From the NCBI RefSeq assembly GCF_000319225.1, contig NC_019815.1:496001-560000 (forward strand): a stretch of DNA of 64,000 bases, read 5' to 3'. The notes below the pieces were generated by a model, which was given only the letters and a program-made list of their open reading frames with translations, had not been told where the DNA came from and did not search any database. The DNA is from Candidatus Kinetoplastibacterium crithidii (ex Angomonas deanei ATCC 30255). GTDB taxonomy: Bacteria; Pseudomonadota; Gammaproteobacteria; Burkholderiales; Burkholderiaceae_B. Position 1 is the stretch's first letter. Each line of letters begins with the position of its first letter. A program made the position numbers and the translations under genes. Shown here piece by piece: positions 19,682 through 29,388 of this stretch.

Positions 19682-20152
19682 TCCTTAGTATCTCCATAAA
19701 CATATACTGAGTTAAAAAGCTTGATAAATAAACTCTATATGCAAAAAATAGCAGGCGCTACTATCTCTGTATATAAGCTAAAACCACACTCTCAAAAGAT
19801 TGAAATATTATAAAACTTATAATATATTATTTGTTATAAATATATACAAAAACAAAATGTGTAAGAATTATTTTATCTAACTATCATATAAAAAATCTAA
19901 TAACTGTTTCTGCGATTCCAGGATATAAAAAACAAGGCCATCAAAAATAATTTCAATATATTTTAGTCAACTTATTACAATGCTTGATGACTATTGTTTT
20001 GACTTTTATTTAATCTAAGAATAAAATACAACATTTACAGAACGAAGTGTTATCTGTAAACACAAGAATCTATTAATAATAAAATCAAACCAAAGATTTT
20101 TAGTAAAACACTTATTTATATAAGCATTCTGAATAACAAATAAGGGAATTCC
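19682..20152. other. Intergenic region upstream of rplU (471 bases)
   Basis: No gene of useful length is seen. The region separates the leftward DUF3460/panC pair from the rightward rplU operon and contains a good promoter candidate at 19999-20027. In relatives ispB often lies next to rplU on the opposite strand; I see no recognisable remnant of it. Confidence 0.5.
19999..20027 (+). promoter_or_regulatory. Candidate sigma-70 promoter for rplU-rpmA
   Basis: TTGACT (19999-20004) and TAAAAT (20022-20027) are separated by exactly 17 bases, close to the sigma-70 consensus. The promoter would give a leader of about 120 bases before rplU. In such AT-rich DNA chance matches are common, but the spacing and location support it. 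Confidence 0.45.
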
Positions 20153-20467
20153 ATGTACGCGGTCATAAAAACTGGTGGAAAACAATATCGTATAACCACT
20201 GGCCAAAAAATCAAAATAGAACAGATACCTGCAGACATTGGGCAAGAGATTGTAATTGATCAAGTTCTGTTGTTAGAATCTGATGAAAAAGTAACTATTG
20301 GCACTCCTACAGTATTAGGAGCAACAGTAAAAGCTACAATCCTTGCTCAAGGCAAACATGATAAAATAAAAATATTTAAAATTAGGCGTCGCAAACACTA
20401 CCAAAAACACCAAGGTCATAGGCAAAAATATTCTGAAATTATTATAAAGGAAATTTGTACAAATTAG
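20153..20467 (+). CDS. rplU: 50S ribosomal protein L21
   Basis: This large-subunit ribosomal protein binds 23S rRNA. The 104-residue protein has the typical start [14 protein letters not shown] and the basic C-terminal part [19 protein letters not shown]. An AAGG-like Shine-Dalgarno (AATAAGGG) precedes it. It is followed by rpmA after 43 bases, the universal rplU-rpmA pair. Confidence 0.98.
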   Translation: MYAVIKTGGKQYRITTGQKIKIEQIPADIGQEIVIDQVLLLESDEKVTIGTPTVLGATVKATILAQGKHDKIKIFKIRRRKHYQKHQGHRQKYSEIIIKEICTN

Positions 20468-20510
20468 TTTTTAAAAAATCAAATTAAAATATAACTTTAG
20501 GATATTAAAA

Positions 20511-20762
20511 ATGGCACATAAGAAAGGCGGAGGCTCTACTCGCAATGGGCGTGACTCAGAATCAAAAAGATTAGGAGTTAAAATGTTTGGCGGACAACAA
20601 ATTACAGCTGGCTCAATCATTGTGCGCCAAAGAGGAACAAAATTTCATCCAGGAATTAATGTGGGAGTAGGTAAAGACCACACATTATTCGCTTTAAAAA
20701 ACGGAGTAATACAATTTAAAGTAAAAGGTCTACTAAAAAAACAAACTGTTTCAGTTCTATAA
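20511..20762 (+). CDS. rpmA: 50S ribosomal protein L27
   Basis: L27 reaches the peptidyl-transferase centre with its N-terminal tail. The 83-residue protein begins [19 protein letters not shown], with the conserved glycine-rich tail, followed by GVKMFGGQ and [13 protein letters not shown]. Normal length. A strong terminator follows, separating it from obgE. Confidence 0.98.
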   Translation: MAHKKGGGSTRNGRDSESKRLGVKMFGGQQITAGSIIVRQRGTKFHPGINVGVGKDHTLFALKNGVIQFKVKGLLKKQTVSVL

Positions 20763-20787
20763 GAAAACCTTTTCTTTTCTCTGCAAT

Positions 20788-20831
20788 AAAATCGCCTAAT
20801 TATAATAGTTAATATATTAGGCGATTTTTTT
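20788..20831 (+). terminator. Intrinsic terminator after rpmA
   Basis: A 13-base perfect stem (20788-20800 with 20816-20828) contains a GCC/GGC core. T follows from 20825 for seven bases. This is the clearest classical rho-independent terminator in the window. Confidence 0.88.
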
Positions 20832-20865
20832 ATAAAAACTGTTCTTAAATAACGATAATATAAAT

Positions 20866-21894
20866 ATGAAATTTGTAGATGAGGTAACCATTGAAGTTAT
20901 CGCTGGAAATGGCGGTAATGGAGTAGCTAGTTTTAGAAGAGAAAAATTTATTCCTAAAGGAGGACCTAACGGAGGAGATGGAGGGAGAGGAGGAAGCGTA
21001 CATGCAATAGCAGATGATAATATAAATACTCTAGTAGATTTCCGTTACACTAGAATATTTAAGGCAAAAAATGGTGAAAATGGAAAAGGCTCAGATAAAT
21101 ATGGAGCTGCAGCTGAAGATATTTTCCTCAAAGTTCCAGTTGGAACATTAATAAAGAATGCTAATACTAACGAATTATTAGCAGATCTTAATAAAAATGG
21201 AGATATCGTTACTTTAGCAAAAGGTGGCCGAGGAGGATTAGGCAATTTACACTTTAAATCAAGTGTGAATCGAGCCCCTCGTCAGTTTACACTTGGTGAA
21301 AATGGCGAAAGTTATAAAATTCAATTAGAATTAAGAATTCTAGCTGATGTTGGCTTATTAGGATTGCCTAATAGTGGCAAATCTACATTAATATCAAAAA
21401 TATCAAATGCACGACCAAAAGTTGCAGACTACCCTTTTACTACTTTATACCCAAATTTAGGAGTGGTTCGTGTGTCAGAATCTAATAGCTTCACTGTGGC
21501 TGATATCCCAGGTCTTATACCAGGAGCATCAACAGGAGCAGGTCTTGGTCACTTATTTTTACGTCATCTAACTAGATCCCTACTATTAATACATATTGTA
21601 GATATTTCATCAATAAACTATGAAAAAAATCTTAGCAAAATTGAGAAAGATTTTAAAGATATTCTTTTAGAATTATCCTCTTACAGTGACGATTTAGCAC
21701 AGAAACAAAGATGGCTAGTGCTGAATAAAAGTGACCTAGTCCCAGATCAAGACATTCATGAGCTGGAATTTAATATTCAGAAAAAGCTCAAGTGGGATGG
21801 CCCAATATTTACAATATCTGCCATCACTAAAAATGGCTTAGAAAAACTAATATACGCAATTCACAAATATTTGCTTACAATCAAAAAAAATTAG
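20866..21894 (+). CDS. obgE: GTPase Obg (ribosome assembly)
   Basis: Obg is an essential GTPase in late 50S assembly and stress control. The 342-residue protein has the glycine-rich Obg fold ([28 protein letters not shown]) over residues 1-158, then the G domain with [12 protein letters not shown], the switch [11 protein letters not shown], and NKSDLV. It lacks the optional C-terminal extension of some species. proB, often next in relatives, is absent; instead a convergent MoeB/ThiF-like gene overlaps the last 14 bases. Confidence 0.97.
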   Translation: MKFVDEVTIEVIAGNGGNGVASFRREKFIPKGGPNGGDGGRGGSVHAIADDNINTLVDFRYTRIFKAKNGENGKGSDKYGAAAEDIFLKVPVGTLIKNANTNELLADLNKNGDIVTLAKGGRGGLGNLHFKSSVNRAPRQFTLGENGESYKIQLELRILADVGLLGLPNSGKSTLISKISNARPKVADYPFTTLYPNLGVVRVSESNSFTVADIPGLIPGASTGAGLGHLFLRHLTRSLLLIHIVDISSINYEKNLSKIEKDFKDILLELSSYSDDLAQKQRWLVLNKSDLVPDQDIHELEFNIQKKLKWDGPIFTISAITKNGLEKLIYAIHKYLLTIKKN

Positions 21895-22651
21895 ATCTAC
21901 ATACTAAGCAATTATTATCTTTATCAAATTTAGATGTTTTGAAAGTCATATCAAGAATATTTAAACGAAGAAGTTTTCCTATTAGACTATCGTCATCGCT
22001 ACCTATTCCTGCTAATATTTTCATTGCCTCAGAAGCTTGTATACTACCAACTATGCCAACTAAAGGAGCAAAGACTCCTGTGGTAGAACAATTCTCATTT
22101 TCCAGTAAATCTACACTTTCAGATGGAAAAAGACAATTGTAACAAGGATTGTTTTGGTCCCTTAAATCATACACACTTACTTGGCCACTAAAACGTATGG
22201 CCGCGCCTGAAACAAGTATTTTCTTAAATTTGAAACACATTCTATTTAATAAATACCTAGTTTCAAAGTTATCAGAACAATCCAATACTATATCTATTGG
22301 ATCTAAAATATTATTTAATAATTCTTCATTAACTCTACAATGGAAAGTGGTAACATTAACTTCAGGGTTAAGATCTAAAATAGTCTTTCTTGCAGAATCA
22401 ACCTTTAACTGTCCAACTCTTTTAGAATTATGTAGAATTTGCCTTTGTAGATTGCTAATATCAACTACGTCATCATCTATTAAAGTCATGTTTCCAATAC
22501 CAGAAGAAGCTAGGTAAATAACTGCTGATGAACCTAAACCACCTAGACCAACTACTAGAATATTAGAGTTCATGATTTTTTTCTGTTGTTTAACACCATA
22601 ATTTTCCAGTAAAATATGGCGGGCATATCTCATCAACTGTTTATCATTCAT
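21881..22651 (-). CDS. MoeB/ThiF family adenylyltransferase
   Basis: E1-like enzymes of this family adenylate the C-terminus of small sulfur carriers (MoaD or ThiS). The 256-residue protein has the ATP-binding segment [21 protein letters not shown], the [15 protein letters not shown] motif, two zinc Cys pairs (CYNC and CLVC) and a Cys in [15 protein letters not shown]. It could serve thiamine (thiE is present) or molybdopterin; the sequence does not decide, so no symbol is given. It lies 36 bases downstream of ctpA on the same strand and overlaps obgE tail to tail. Confidence 0.88.
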   Translation of the reverse strand: MNDKQLMRYARHILLENYGVKQQKKIMNSNILVVGLGGLGSSAVIYLASSGIGNMTLIDDDVVDISNLQRQILHNSKRVGQLKVDSARKTILDLNPEVNVTTFHCRVNEELLNNILDPIDIVLDCSDNFETRYLLNRMCFKFKKILVSGAAIRFSGQVSVYDLRDQNNPCYNCLFPSESVDLLENENCSTTGVFAPLVGIVGSIQASEAMKILAGIGSDDDSLIGKLLRLNILDMTFKTSKFDKDNNCLVCRSNFF

Positions 22652-22687
22652 TTAGTTACACTCTTAAAATTATTCATAGATATTCTT

Positions 22688-24046
22688 CTAGTCCTTTTTC
22701 CGACTATCCTCATTATCTGATAAAAGGTCGAAGAAAATATGTATTGCTTGTTTCAATTGAAAATCATTATCATCACCAAAATTAAAATCTTTTCTAACAT
22801 GAAACTGATTAATTTGTGATTCTCGCATATCTATTTCAGGCAATAGATTATCATTAATGTTACTTAAATGTCCTTTTAAATCTACTTCTCTTCTTTTAAA
22901 AGACAACGCACTACTAGAATCATCTATTATGATATAATCTGGATGTATACCTTCTGCCTGTATGGATTTACCTAAAGGGGTAAAATATCTTGATATCGTT
23001 AACTTTAGTCCTGTAAAATTATCCAGTGGCAAAACTGCTTGAACAGAACCTTTACCAAAAGTTATGTCACCAAAAATCTTTGCCCTATCATAATCTTGTA
23101 TAGCTCCCGCGACTATTTCTGAAGCAGACGCAGATCCAGAATTTACTAACACCAACATTGGAATATTTCTAAGTGAAGATCTAATGTTAGTAAAAGAACT
23201 ATAGCAACACTCATTACAAGAGAAATAATCAATATTTGATTCTACTGTTCTTCCTCTTGTTGATACGATCAAAGCCTCAGAATCCAAGAAAACACCTGCT
23301 ACTTCTATAGCACTACTTAGAAGACCTCCAGGATTATCTCGCAAATCTAAAATCAAAGCTCTAATTTCTTTCTGATTATTCATTTGTTTAAAATGCTCAA
23401 TCATTTCTAGCATAGTTTTTTCCTGGAAATGCATGATACGCATATATAACACATCGCCATTAATCATTTTACTTCTGACACTATCTATTTTAACAACTTC
23501 ACGAACAATATTAAATACTAATATTGTATCTGGCTTCTGCCTCAATATGCTTAACACAACTGATGATCCTGGTTCCCCTCTCATCATTTTCACTGCTTCA
23601 TGTAGAGTCATTCTTTGAGTTAGCACATGATCAATTTTTATTATCTGATCTCCTTGAATTATTCCTGCCAAATCAGCAGGAGATCCTTCAATAACAGATA
23701 TGACATTTATAAGACCATCAATAAAACTAACCTCAATACCAAGCCCCCCAAATTTACCATTAGTAACAGACTGGATTTCTTTGTAATCATCCATATTTAA
23801 ATAAGAAGAATGTGGGTCTAGATTTGAAGCCATGCCAGATATAGCATTATCTATCATCACTTTATCATCAATATTTTCAACATAGTTATTCTTAATAATA
23901 GCAAAAACATTACTAAAATATCTAAGCTCATCTAATGGCAAAACAGAGTAACTTTTTTGAGGTAAGCTACCTGACCTGGCATTAAAAAATAGAATTGTAA
24001 AGCAACAACATAATACTAAAAAAATAAATAATCTTTTAATTTTCAT
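22688..24046 (-). CDS. ctpA: S41 family C-terminal processing protease
   Basis: This periplasmic serine protease trims C-termini of exported proteins. The 452-residue protein starts with a hydrophobic signal/anchor (about residues 5-22, LFIFLVLCCCFTILFF), then a PDZ domain (SFIDGLINVISVIEGSPADLAGI region), and the S41 core with the nucleophile Ser in LVNSGSASASEIVAG and the catalytic Lys in FGKGSVQ. gpmA lies upstream and the MoeB-like gene downstream on the same strand, as in relatives. Confidence 0.94.
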   Translation of the reverse strand: MKIKRLFIFLVLCCCFTILFFNARSGSLPQKSYSVLPLDELRYFSNVFAIIKNNYVENIDDKVMIDNAISGMASNLDPHSSYLNMDDYKEIQSVTNGKFGGLGIEVSFIDGLINVISVIEGSPADLAGIIQGDQIIKIDHVLTQRMTLHEAVKMMRGEPGSSVVLSILRQKPDTILVFNIVREVVKIDSVRSKMINGDVLYMRIMHFQEKTMLEMIEHFKQMNNQKEIRALILDLRDNPGGLLSSAIEVAGVFLDSEALIVSTRGRTVESNIDYFSCNECCYSSFTNIRSSLRNIPMLVLVNSGSASASEIVAGAIQDYDRAKIFGDITFGKGSVQAVLPLDNFTGLKLTISRYFTPLGKSIQAEGIHPDYIIIDDSSSALSFKRREVDLKGHLSNINDNLLPEIDMRESQINQFHVRKDFNFGDDNDFQLKQAIHIFFDLLSDNEDSRKKD

Positions 24047-24101
24047 TCATTATTCACTGACAAAATCTTATACAATTTCATGATCAATGCTATACGTTAA
24101 T

Positions 24102-24845
24102 CTACGCTTTGCCTTGGTTTTTCACAGAATCTAAAGATTTCTCTATGTCCTCTGGATTACCCAGATAGTAATTTCTGATTACTTTTAAATTTTCATCTAA
24201 TTCATATACTAGAGGTTGCCCTGTTGGAATATTTAAATTCATTATATCTCCATCAGGTATATTATCTATATGTTTTATCAAAGCTCTTAAACTATTACCA
24301 TGAGCAACTACAAGAACATTTCTCCCAGCACGTATAGCTGAAGATATGGACTCATTCCAAAAAGGAACTACTCGATTTACGGTGTCTTTTAAACATTCAG
24401 CTGAAGGTAGATATTTTTCTGGAATTTTGCTATACCTAGAATCAAATCTAGGATGGCGACTATCTTCCAAAGATAAAGGTTCAGGAGCAATATCATATGA
24501 ACGTCTCCATATCAATACTTGTTCTTCTCCATATTTCTTAGCAGTATCTGACTTATTTAAACCTTGTAATTGTCCGTAGTGCCTTTCATTAAGACGCCAA
24601 CTTAGACCTATAGGAGTATGCATAATATTCATACTATCTAAAGCTACCCATAAAGTCCTTATCGCTCTTTTTAACATAGAAGCATAAGCTAAATCAAAAT
24701 TATAACCAGCCTCCTTCATAAGGAGACCAGCTTTGTTAGCCTGCTGACGTCCTTTTATTGTTAAATCAACATCAGACCAACCAGTAAATCGATTTTCTGC
24801 ATTCCATTCGCTCTCTCCATGGCGCATTAAGACCAACTTATACAT
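24102..24845 (-). CDS. gpmA: 2,3-bisphosphoglycerate-dependent phosphoglycerate mutase
   Basis: This enzyme interconverts 3- and 2-phosphoglycerate in glycolysis/gluconeogenesis. The 247-residue protein has the phosphohistidine motif [18 protein letters not shown] at the N-terminus, the family loop [13 protein letters not shown] and the second catalytic His in [14 protein letters not shown]. Length is as expected for the cofactor-dependent enzyme. Confidence 0.97.
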   Translation of the reverse strand: MYKLVLMRHGESEWNAENRFTGWSDVDLTIKGRQQANKAGLLMKEAGYNFDLAYASMLKRAIRTLWVALDSMNIMHTPIGLSWRLNERHYGQLQGLNKSDTAKKYGEEQVLIWRRSYDIAPEPLSLEDSRHPRFDSRYSKIPEKYLPSAECLKDTVNRVVPFWNESISSAIRAGRNVLVVAHGNSLRALIKHIDNIPDGDIMNLNIPTGQPLVYELDENLKVIRNYYLGNPEDIEKSLDSVKNQGKA

Positions 24846-24973
24846 AAATCACTCCAAAATACAATATTCATGAACAATAAAATCATTTTATAATGAAATA
24901 CTATTAATATAAATTTAAAATAAAATGAAACATTAAGTATAATTATCAATTAAACCTATTTAAAGGATATTAA

Positions 24974-25396
24974 GTGAATTTCATAAATTTTGTTACCCAA
25001 ACAAAAAATATATTTTTTTTTGCATCTGCTCTATTAACAGGTATCTATCTAATAATAGGCGATAAGAAAAATATTTTTGCAATTGATGTACTAGAAACAA
25101 TAAATCTAATTAATAACAAACATGCTATCATCTTAGATCTAAGAATATATTCTAATTTCGAAAAATATCATATAGCTCAATCCACAAATGTTCAGTTAGA
25201 TACTTTGGACTCATATTTAAAAAAAATTTCTCCAGATAAGAATATTATATTTATACATGAAGATAATAGCTTAATAGAAAAACTAATAATAAACTTGAGA
25301 AAAAAAGGTTTTATAAATACATTTTATTTGTCGAACGGTATGGATACATGGATTAACAATGACTTGCCTGTGATTAAAGGCACTAACAAAATATAA
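24974..25396 (+). CDS. Rhodanese-like membrane-anchored protein lacking the catalytic Cys
   Basis: Rhodanese-like domains carry sulfur on a loop cysteine. The 140-residue protein has an N-terminal membrane segment (about residues 13-28) and a domain that looks like rhodanese (AIILDLRIYSNFEKYHI, then KKGFINTFYLSNGMDTW and LPVIKG). The entire protein has no cysteine; the active-site loop position reads FIHEDNSLIEK. It is therefore not a classical sulfurtransferase. GTG start with AAGGA six bases upstream. In relatives it precedes grxC and secB; grxC is missing here. Confidence 0.78.
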   Translation: MNFINFVTQTKNIFFFASALLTGIYLIIGDKKNIFAIDVLETINLINNKHAIILDLRIYSNFEKYHIAQSTNVQLDTLDSYLKKISPDKNIIFIHEDNSLIEKLIINLRKKGFINTFYLSNGMDTWINNDLPVIKGTNKI

Positions 25397-25449
25397 CACT
25401 TTATCTCTAACTAAAAATATTAAACATTATATAAATAGAAAAATACAAA

Positions 25450-25866
25450 ATGAACCAAAAAGCAAAATTTAGTTTACAACGAATATATCTAAAAGATTTA
25501 TCCATAGAAATGCCGAATGCACCAAAAATATTTATAGATCTAGATAAATATAAAATAGATGTTAATGTTCAAGTAAATACAATTAAATTATCTGACAATA
25601 TCTTTGAATCCAGCATAACAGCAATAGTTAAATCAACAGTGCATGAAAAGATTATTTATATAATAGAAGCAACACAGGCTGGAATCTTTGAATTTGAAAA
25701 CATCAGTCAGAAAAATATAGATGAATTATTAAGCACAAACTGTTATACAATAATATATCCATATCTAAGAGCAAATGTTTCTGATTTTATATCAAGAACA
25801 TCACTGCCTCCAATTAATTTGGAAGAACTAGATTTCAATTATTTGTATCAAAACAGTACTAACTAG
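25450..25866 (+). CDS. secB: Protein-export chaperone SecB
   Basis: SecB keeps preproteins unfolded and hands them to SecA. The 138-residue protein has the family core FSLQRIYLKDLSIEMPNAPKI at the N-terminus and, later, the conserved QAGIFEF and the C-terminal part with YPYLRANVSDFI and LPPINL. It precedes gpsA by 19 bases, the usual order. Confidence 0.95.
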   Translation: MNQKAKFSLQRIYLKDLSIEMPNAPKIFIDLDKYKIDVNVQVNTIKLSDNIFESSITAIVKSTVHEKIIYIIEATQAGIFEFENISQKNIDELLSTNCYTIIYPYLRANVSDFISRTSLPPINLEELDFNYLYQNSTN

Positions 25867-25885
25867 ATAATATAGTTCTATAAAA

Positions 25886-26941
25886 ATGGATATTGATATT
25901 AAGAATAAAAAAAAATCTCTAAATATACTTGTTCTTGGCTCTGGTAGCTGGGGAACATCACTTGCTCTAGCAGCTAATAAAAACTATAGCACCTGCCTAT
26001 GGTCAAGAGATAGTAACCAAGTACAAAGTATGTATAAAAATAAAGAAAATTCTAAATATTTACCTGGAATAAGGTTGCCTAAAAACCTTAAAATTACAGA
26101 TGATATAGATAATTCTTTATTCGCATTAAGCAACAAAGAAAATAAATCTTTGATTATAGTAAGTGTACCTATATCTGGAATCAAAAATATTTGTTCTATT
26201 TTACGAGAAAAAATAACTAAGCTTGACCTCCTAGACACTCCAATTATTTGGACATCTAAAGGATTTGAAAATCATAGCGGTAATTTATTGCATGAAACTG
26301 TAGAACAAAATTTGAATATAACAAATTTGAAGTATGGGATTCTTTCTGGTCCATCTTTCGCAAAAGAAGTAGCGCTAGAACTCCCAACTGCTCTAACTAT
26401 TGCTAGCAAAAATACTGAGGTTTGCGAATTAGTTATACAAACTCTACATAGTGAATCATTACGTGTTTATAGTAGTCACGATATTATTGGTGTCGAAGTA
26501 GGTGGAGCTTTAAAAAATGTTATTGCAATAGCATGTGGCATTTCAGATGGACTTAAACTTGGTTCTAATGCCAGAGCGGCACTTATCACAAGAGGATTAC
26601 ATGAAATAAAACGTTTTGGAATTGCATTGGGTGCGCAAGAAACTACCTTTTTAGGATTATCATGTTTGGGAGACTTAGTTCTAACATCTACAGGTAACTT
26701 ATCAAGGAATAGAAATATAGGCATACAAATTGGACAAGGTTTTCCAATTAATGAGGTAATAAATTCCAATATTACAACCGAAGGTGTAAGATGCGCCCTT
26801 GCTATCAAAGATAGAGCAAGAAAATTAAATATAGAACTACCAATTATAGAAACTGTTTGTTCAATACTTTTCGAACAGCTAGACCCAAAACAAGCAGTAT
26901 CCATATTACTACAAAGAAAATCAAAATATGAAAATCTTTAA
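25886..26941 (+). CDS. gpsA: Glycerol-3-phosphate dehydrogenase (NAD(P)+)
   Basis: This enzyme reduces dihydroxyacetone phosphate to sn-glycerol-3-phosphate for phospholipids. The 351-residue protein has the dinucleotide loop LGSGSWGTSLALA, WTSKGFE, LSGPSFAKEV, the catalytic Lys in EVGGALKNVIAIACG, and SRNRNIG. It follows secB closely and overlaps trmL tail to tail by four bases. Confidence 0.97.
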   Translation: MDIDIKNKKKSLNILVLGSGSWGTSLALAANKNYSTCLWSRDSNQVQSMYKNKENSKYLPGIRLPKNLKITDDIDNSLFALSNKENKSLIIVSVPISGIKNICSILREKITKLDLLDTPIIWTSKGFENHSGNLLHETVEQNLNITNLKYGILSGPSFAKEVALELPTALTIASKNTEVCELVIQTLHSESLRVYSSHDIIGVEVGGALKNVIAIACGISDGLKLGSNARAALITRGLHEIKRFGIALGAQETTFLGLSCLGDLVLTSTGNLSRNRNIGIQIGQGFPINEVINSNITTEGVRCALAIKDRARKLNIELPIIETVCSILFEQLDPKQAVSILLQRKSKYENL

Positions 26942-27423
26942 ATTTGTTTATTAATACAAGATCCATCGTAATCATTCTGACGCCATGCTTCATATACAGT
27001 TACAGCCACAGCATTTGATAAATTTAGACTTCGCTGTGTCTTAAGCATAGGAATTTTTAAAAGCTGCTTATCTTTTAAAAAGTGAATATCTTGTTTGGAA
27101 AGTCCTGCTGTTTCTCTACCAAATATAAAAACATCACCCGGGCAAAATTTAACATCTGAAAACCTGTTTTCTGATTTCGTAGTAAAAGCAAAGCACCTAT
27201 CAACACTAATACCAATAAAGTCTAATGCATTATCCAAACTTTCATGCAATCGAACTGGCTGCCATTCATGGTAATCTAAACCAGCTCTTTTTAATTTTGC
27301 ATTATCCATATCAAAAGAAATAGGCTTAACCAAATGCAGAAATGATCCAGTATTAGCACACAACCTAATAATATTACCAGTATTAGAAGGTATCTCTGGG
27401 GAAACTAATATTATATTAAACAT
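26938..27423 (-). CDS. trmL: tRNA (cytidine(34)-2'-O)-methyltransferase
   Basis: This SPOUT-family enzyme methylates the wobble base of certain tRNAs. The 161-residue protein has NIILVSPEIPSNTGNIIRLC at the start, the knot motif FGRETAGLSK, and IPMLKTQRSLNLSNAVAV at the C-terminus. Length and motifs are normal. comF, which often lies between trmL and bioC in relatives, is absent. Confidence 0.94.
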   Translation of the reverse strand: MFNIILVSPEIPSNTGNIIRLCANTGSFLHLVKPISFDMDNAKLKRAGLDYHEWQPVRLHESLDNALDFIGISVDRCFAFTTKSENRFSDVKFCPGDVFIFGRETAGLSKQDIHFLKDKQLLKIPMLKTQRSLNLSNAVAVTVYEAWRQNDYDGSCINKQI

Positions 27424-27521
27424 AGCTATAAAATTAATAATGTATTATACAAGTAATCATTATATAAAAAACTTGATAAATAATCCTTATTTTCTAGAAA
27501 AATCATTTAACAACTAATCAT

Positions 27522-28409
27522 ATGAAAAAAATATTGCATAAAAACATAAATACTAATCATGTTATTAGACAATTTACAAAACGAAAAAATCTAGCAAAAG
27601 CACAATTTCTATATAATGAAATAGCTAATAGGATGATTGATAATTTAAAATTTATCAAAATAAAACCAGAAACTATACTAGATGTTGGGTGTGGATCTGG
27701 TGAAAACATTAATCTATTGAGGTCTTTATATAAAAAAAGTAATTATATAGGTTTGGATCATTGCTCTGCTCTACTAAATGAATCAATCAAGCAGTTTAAA
27801 ACATTAAAATTTTTTATTAAACAATTATTAACAAGAGAAAATATTCCTTCTTTTATTCAATCTGATATGTCTTCAACGGCTTTCGATGCAAATTCATTTG
27901 ATCTTATATGGTCTAATCTTTCTATACATTGGCATCCAATGGTTTATCATGTATTCAAAGAATGGTCTAGAATAATAAGACCTAATGGCCTAATAATGTT
28001 TTCTTGTTTTGGACCTAACACTTTAAAAGAAGTTAAATTAGCTCTAAACATGGCAAAATTAAATACCAAAATGATTGATTTTATTGACATGCATGATTTT
28101 GGCGATATGTTATTAGATATTGGTTTCGAAAATCCAGTCATGAGTCAGGAAACAATAAATCTAACTTATCAAACTCCACAAAATTTGATAAGAGATATTT
28201 ATAATCTTGGAGGTAATCCTTCAATAGGTCGTAAATCTAGTCTTACTAGTAAAAAATGGATGAACAACTTGTATGAACAAATAGAGCAACAACGAGATCA
28301 ATCAAATTCAATTAATCTCACAATTGAAATAATATATGGACAAGCATGGAAAAAAATAAATAACTATAACGAAAATATAAAAACTATTCCAATCAAAAAA
28401 ATATTTTAG
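27522..28409 (+). CDS. bioC: BioC-like malonyl-ACP O-methyltransferase
   Basis: BioC methylates malonyl-ACP to start pimelate synthesis for biotin. The 295-residue protein has the AdoMet motif ILDVGCGSGENINLL and the BioC-type stretch NLSIHWHPMVYHVFKEW, RIIRPNGLIMFSCFGPNTLKE. Synteny next to trmL agrees with BioC of relatives. No other biotin gene (bioF, A, D, B) is in the window. It converges on and overlaps the response-regulator gene by four bases. A generic methyltransferase role cannot be excluded. Confidence 0.82.
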   Translation: MKKILHKNINTNHVIRQFTKRKNLAKAQFLYNEIANRMIDNLKFIKIKPETILDVGCGSGENINLLRSLYKKSNYIGLDHCSALLNESIKQFKTLKFFIKQLLTRENIPSFIQSDMSSTAFDANSFDLIWSNLSIHWHPMVYHVFKEWSRIIRPNGLIMFSCFGPNTLKEVKLALNMAKLNTKMIDFIDMHDFGDMLLDIGFENPVMSQETINLTYQTPQNLIRDIYNLGGNPSIGRKSSLTSKKWMNNLYEQIEQQRDQSNSINLTIEIIYGQAWKKINNYNENIKTIPIKKIF

Positions 28410-29098
28410 GTTTTATCTACATTTCTTTTACGAGAAGTTGTGGTGATACCTAATTGCTTCAGCTTCCTATATAAATGCGTACGTTCCAGACCTGTTCTTT
28501 CAGATACCCTAGTCATACTATAACCATCTTTCATTAAATGATATTCAAAATACACCCGTTCAAATGCATCTCGAGCATCTCTTAACGGCAAGTCTAATGA
28601 TACACTACCTAGTTTACAACCGGCGTTATATTCCACAGGAACTAGACACGACTCTACCCAAGAAGAGTTATTTTTACTAGGGCTAGAATCTTTAACTATA
28701 TTCCTAGTTGTTTTTACATCTGGCAATATTGTTCTGTTACGTAATAAACCAGCGGAAACTGTTTTTAACAAACGTTGTGGAGAAATTGGCTTTTCTAAAA
28801 AATCTGTTGCCCCAATGCGAGTAGCTTCTACAGCAATATCGATACCTGCATGCCCACTCATCATAATCACTGGCATATCCAATAAACCCTGTGATATCCA
28901 TTCCTTTAAAAGGCTGACACCATCGGTGTCTGGCATCCATATATCTAATAACACCAGGTCTGGCCTTGAACGTAAACGAGCTTCTCTAGCTTGAGCTGCA
29001 TTCTCTGCCTGTTCAACAGCATGACCTTCATCATATAAAACTTCCGACAATAACTCTCGGATTCCAATCTCATCATCAACCACCAGAATTCTGGCCAT
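28406..29098 (-). CDS. NtrX-like response regulator without AAA+ domain
   Basis: The 230-residue protein has a receiver domain (ILVVDDEIGIRELL; phospho-acceptor Asp52 in LVLLDIWMPD; MMSGH; EKPIS) followed by a linker and a C-terminal Fis-type helix-turn-helix (SMTRVSERTGLERTHLYRKL). It lacks the sigma-54 AAA+ domain of true NtrX, as is usual for this betaproteobacterial type. In relatives an NtrY-like sensor kinase and a DUF4390 gene separate it from rsmB; here only 290 bases remain, so the kinase at this location is lost. The receiver motifs look intact. Confidence 0.88.
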   Translation of the reverse strand: MARILVVDDEIGIRELLSEVLYDEGHAVEQAENAAQAREARLRSRPDLVLLDIWMPDTDGVSLLKEWISQGLLDMPVIMMSGHAGIDIAVEATRIGATDFLEKPISPQRLLKTVSAGLLRNRTILPDVKTTRNIVKDSSPSKNNSSWVESCLVPVEYNAGCKLGSVSLDLPLRDARDAFERVYFEYHLMKDGYSMTRVSERTGLERTHLYRKLKQLGITTTSRKRNVDKT

Positions 29099-29388
29099 AT
29101 ACTTTCCACCTATGCCAATCTATCATTAACCCTTAAATATAACATATTGAACTAATCATTCACAGATCTTAATGATCAAATTGGTCAATAATCATAATAT
29201 GCATGATCTAATTATTCATAAATCTTATCTATAAGATTCACAAAGATAGAGTTAATGACAAATAATCATTATAATTCCATAAATAATAACAAAATACATT
29301 GCAAATAATTTTATAAAAAATTATATCTAGCATTATAAATATACACAACATTGCTTTTTTAATTTTTATGTCTAATCAAAATATAATA

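Noticed and set aside
29099-29388. Repeated TAATCAT-like words between rsmB and the response regulator
   Set aside because: Copies are irregular, without constant spacing, and expected in AT-rich DNA; no CRISPR or origin pattern.
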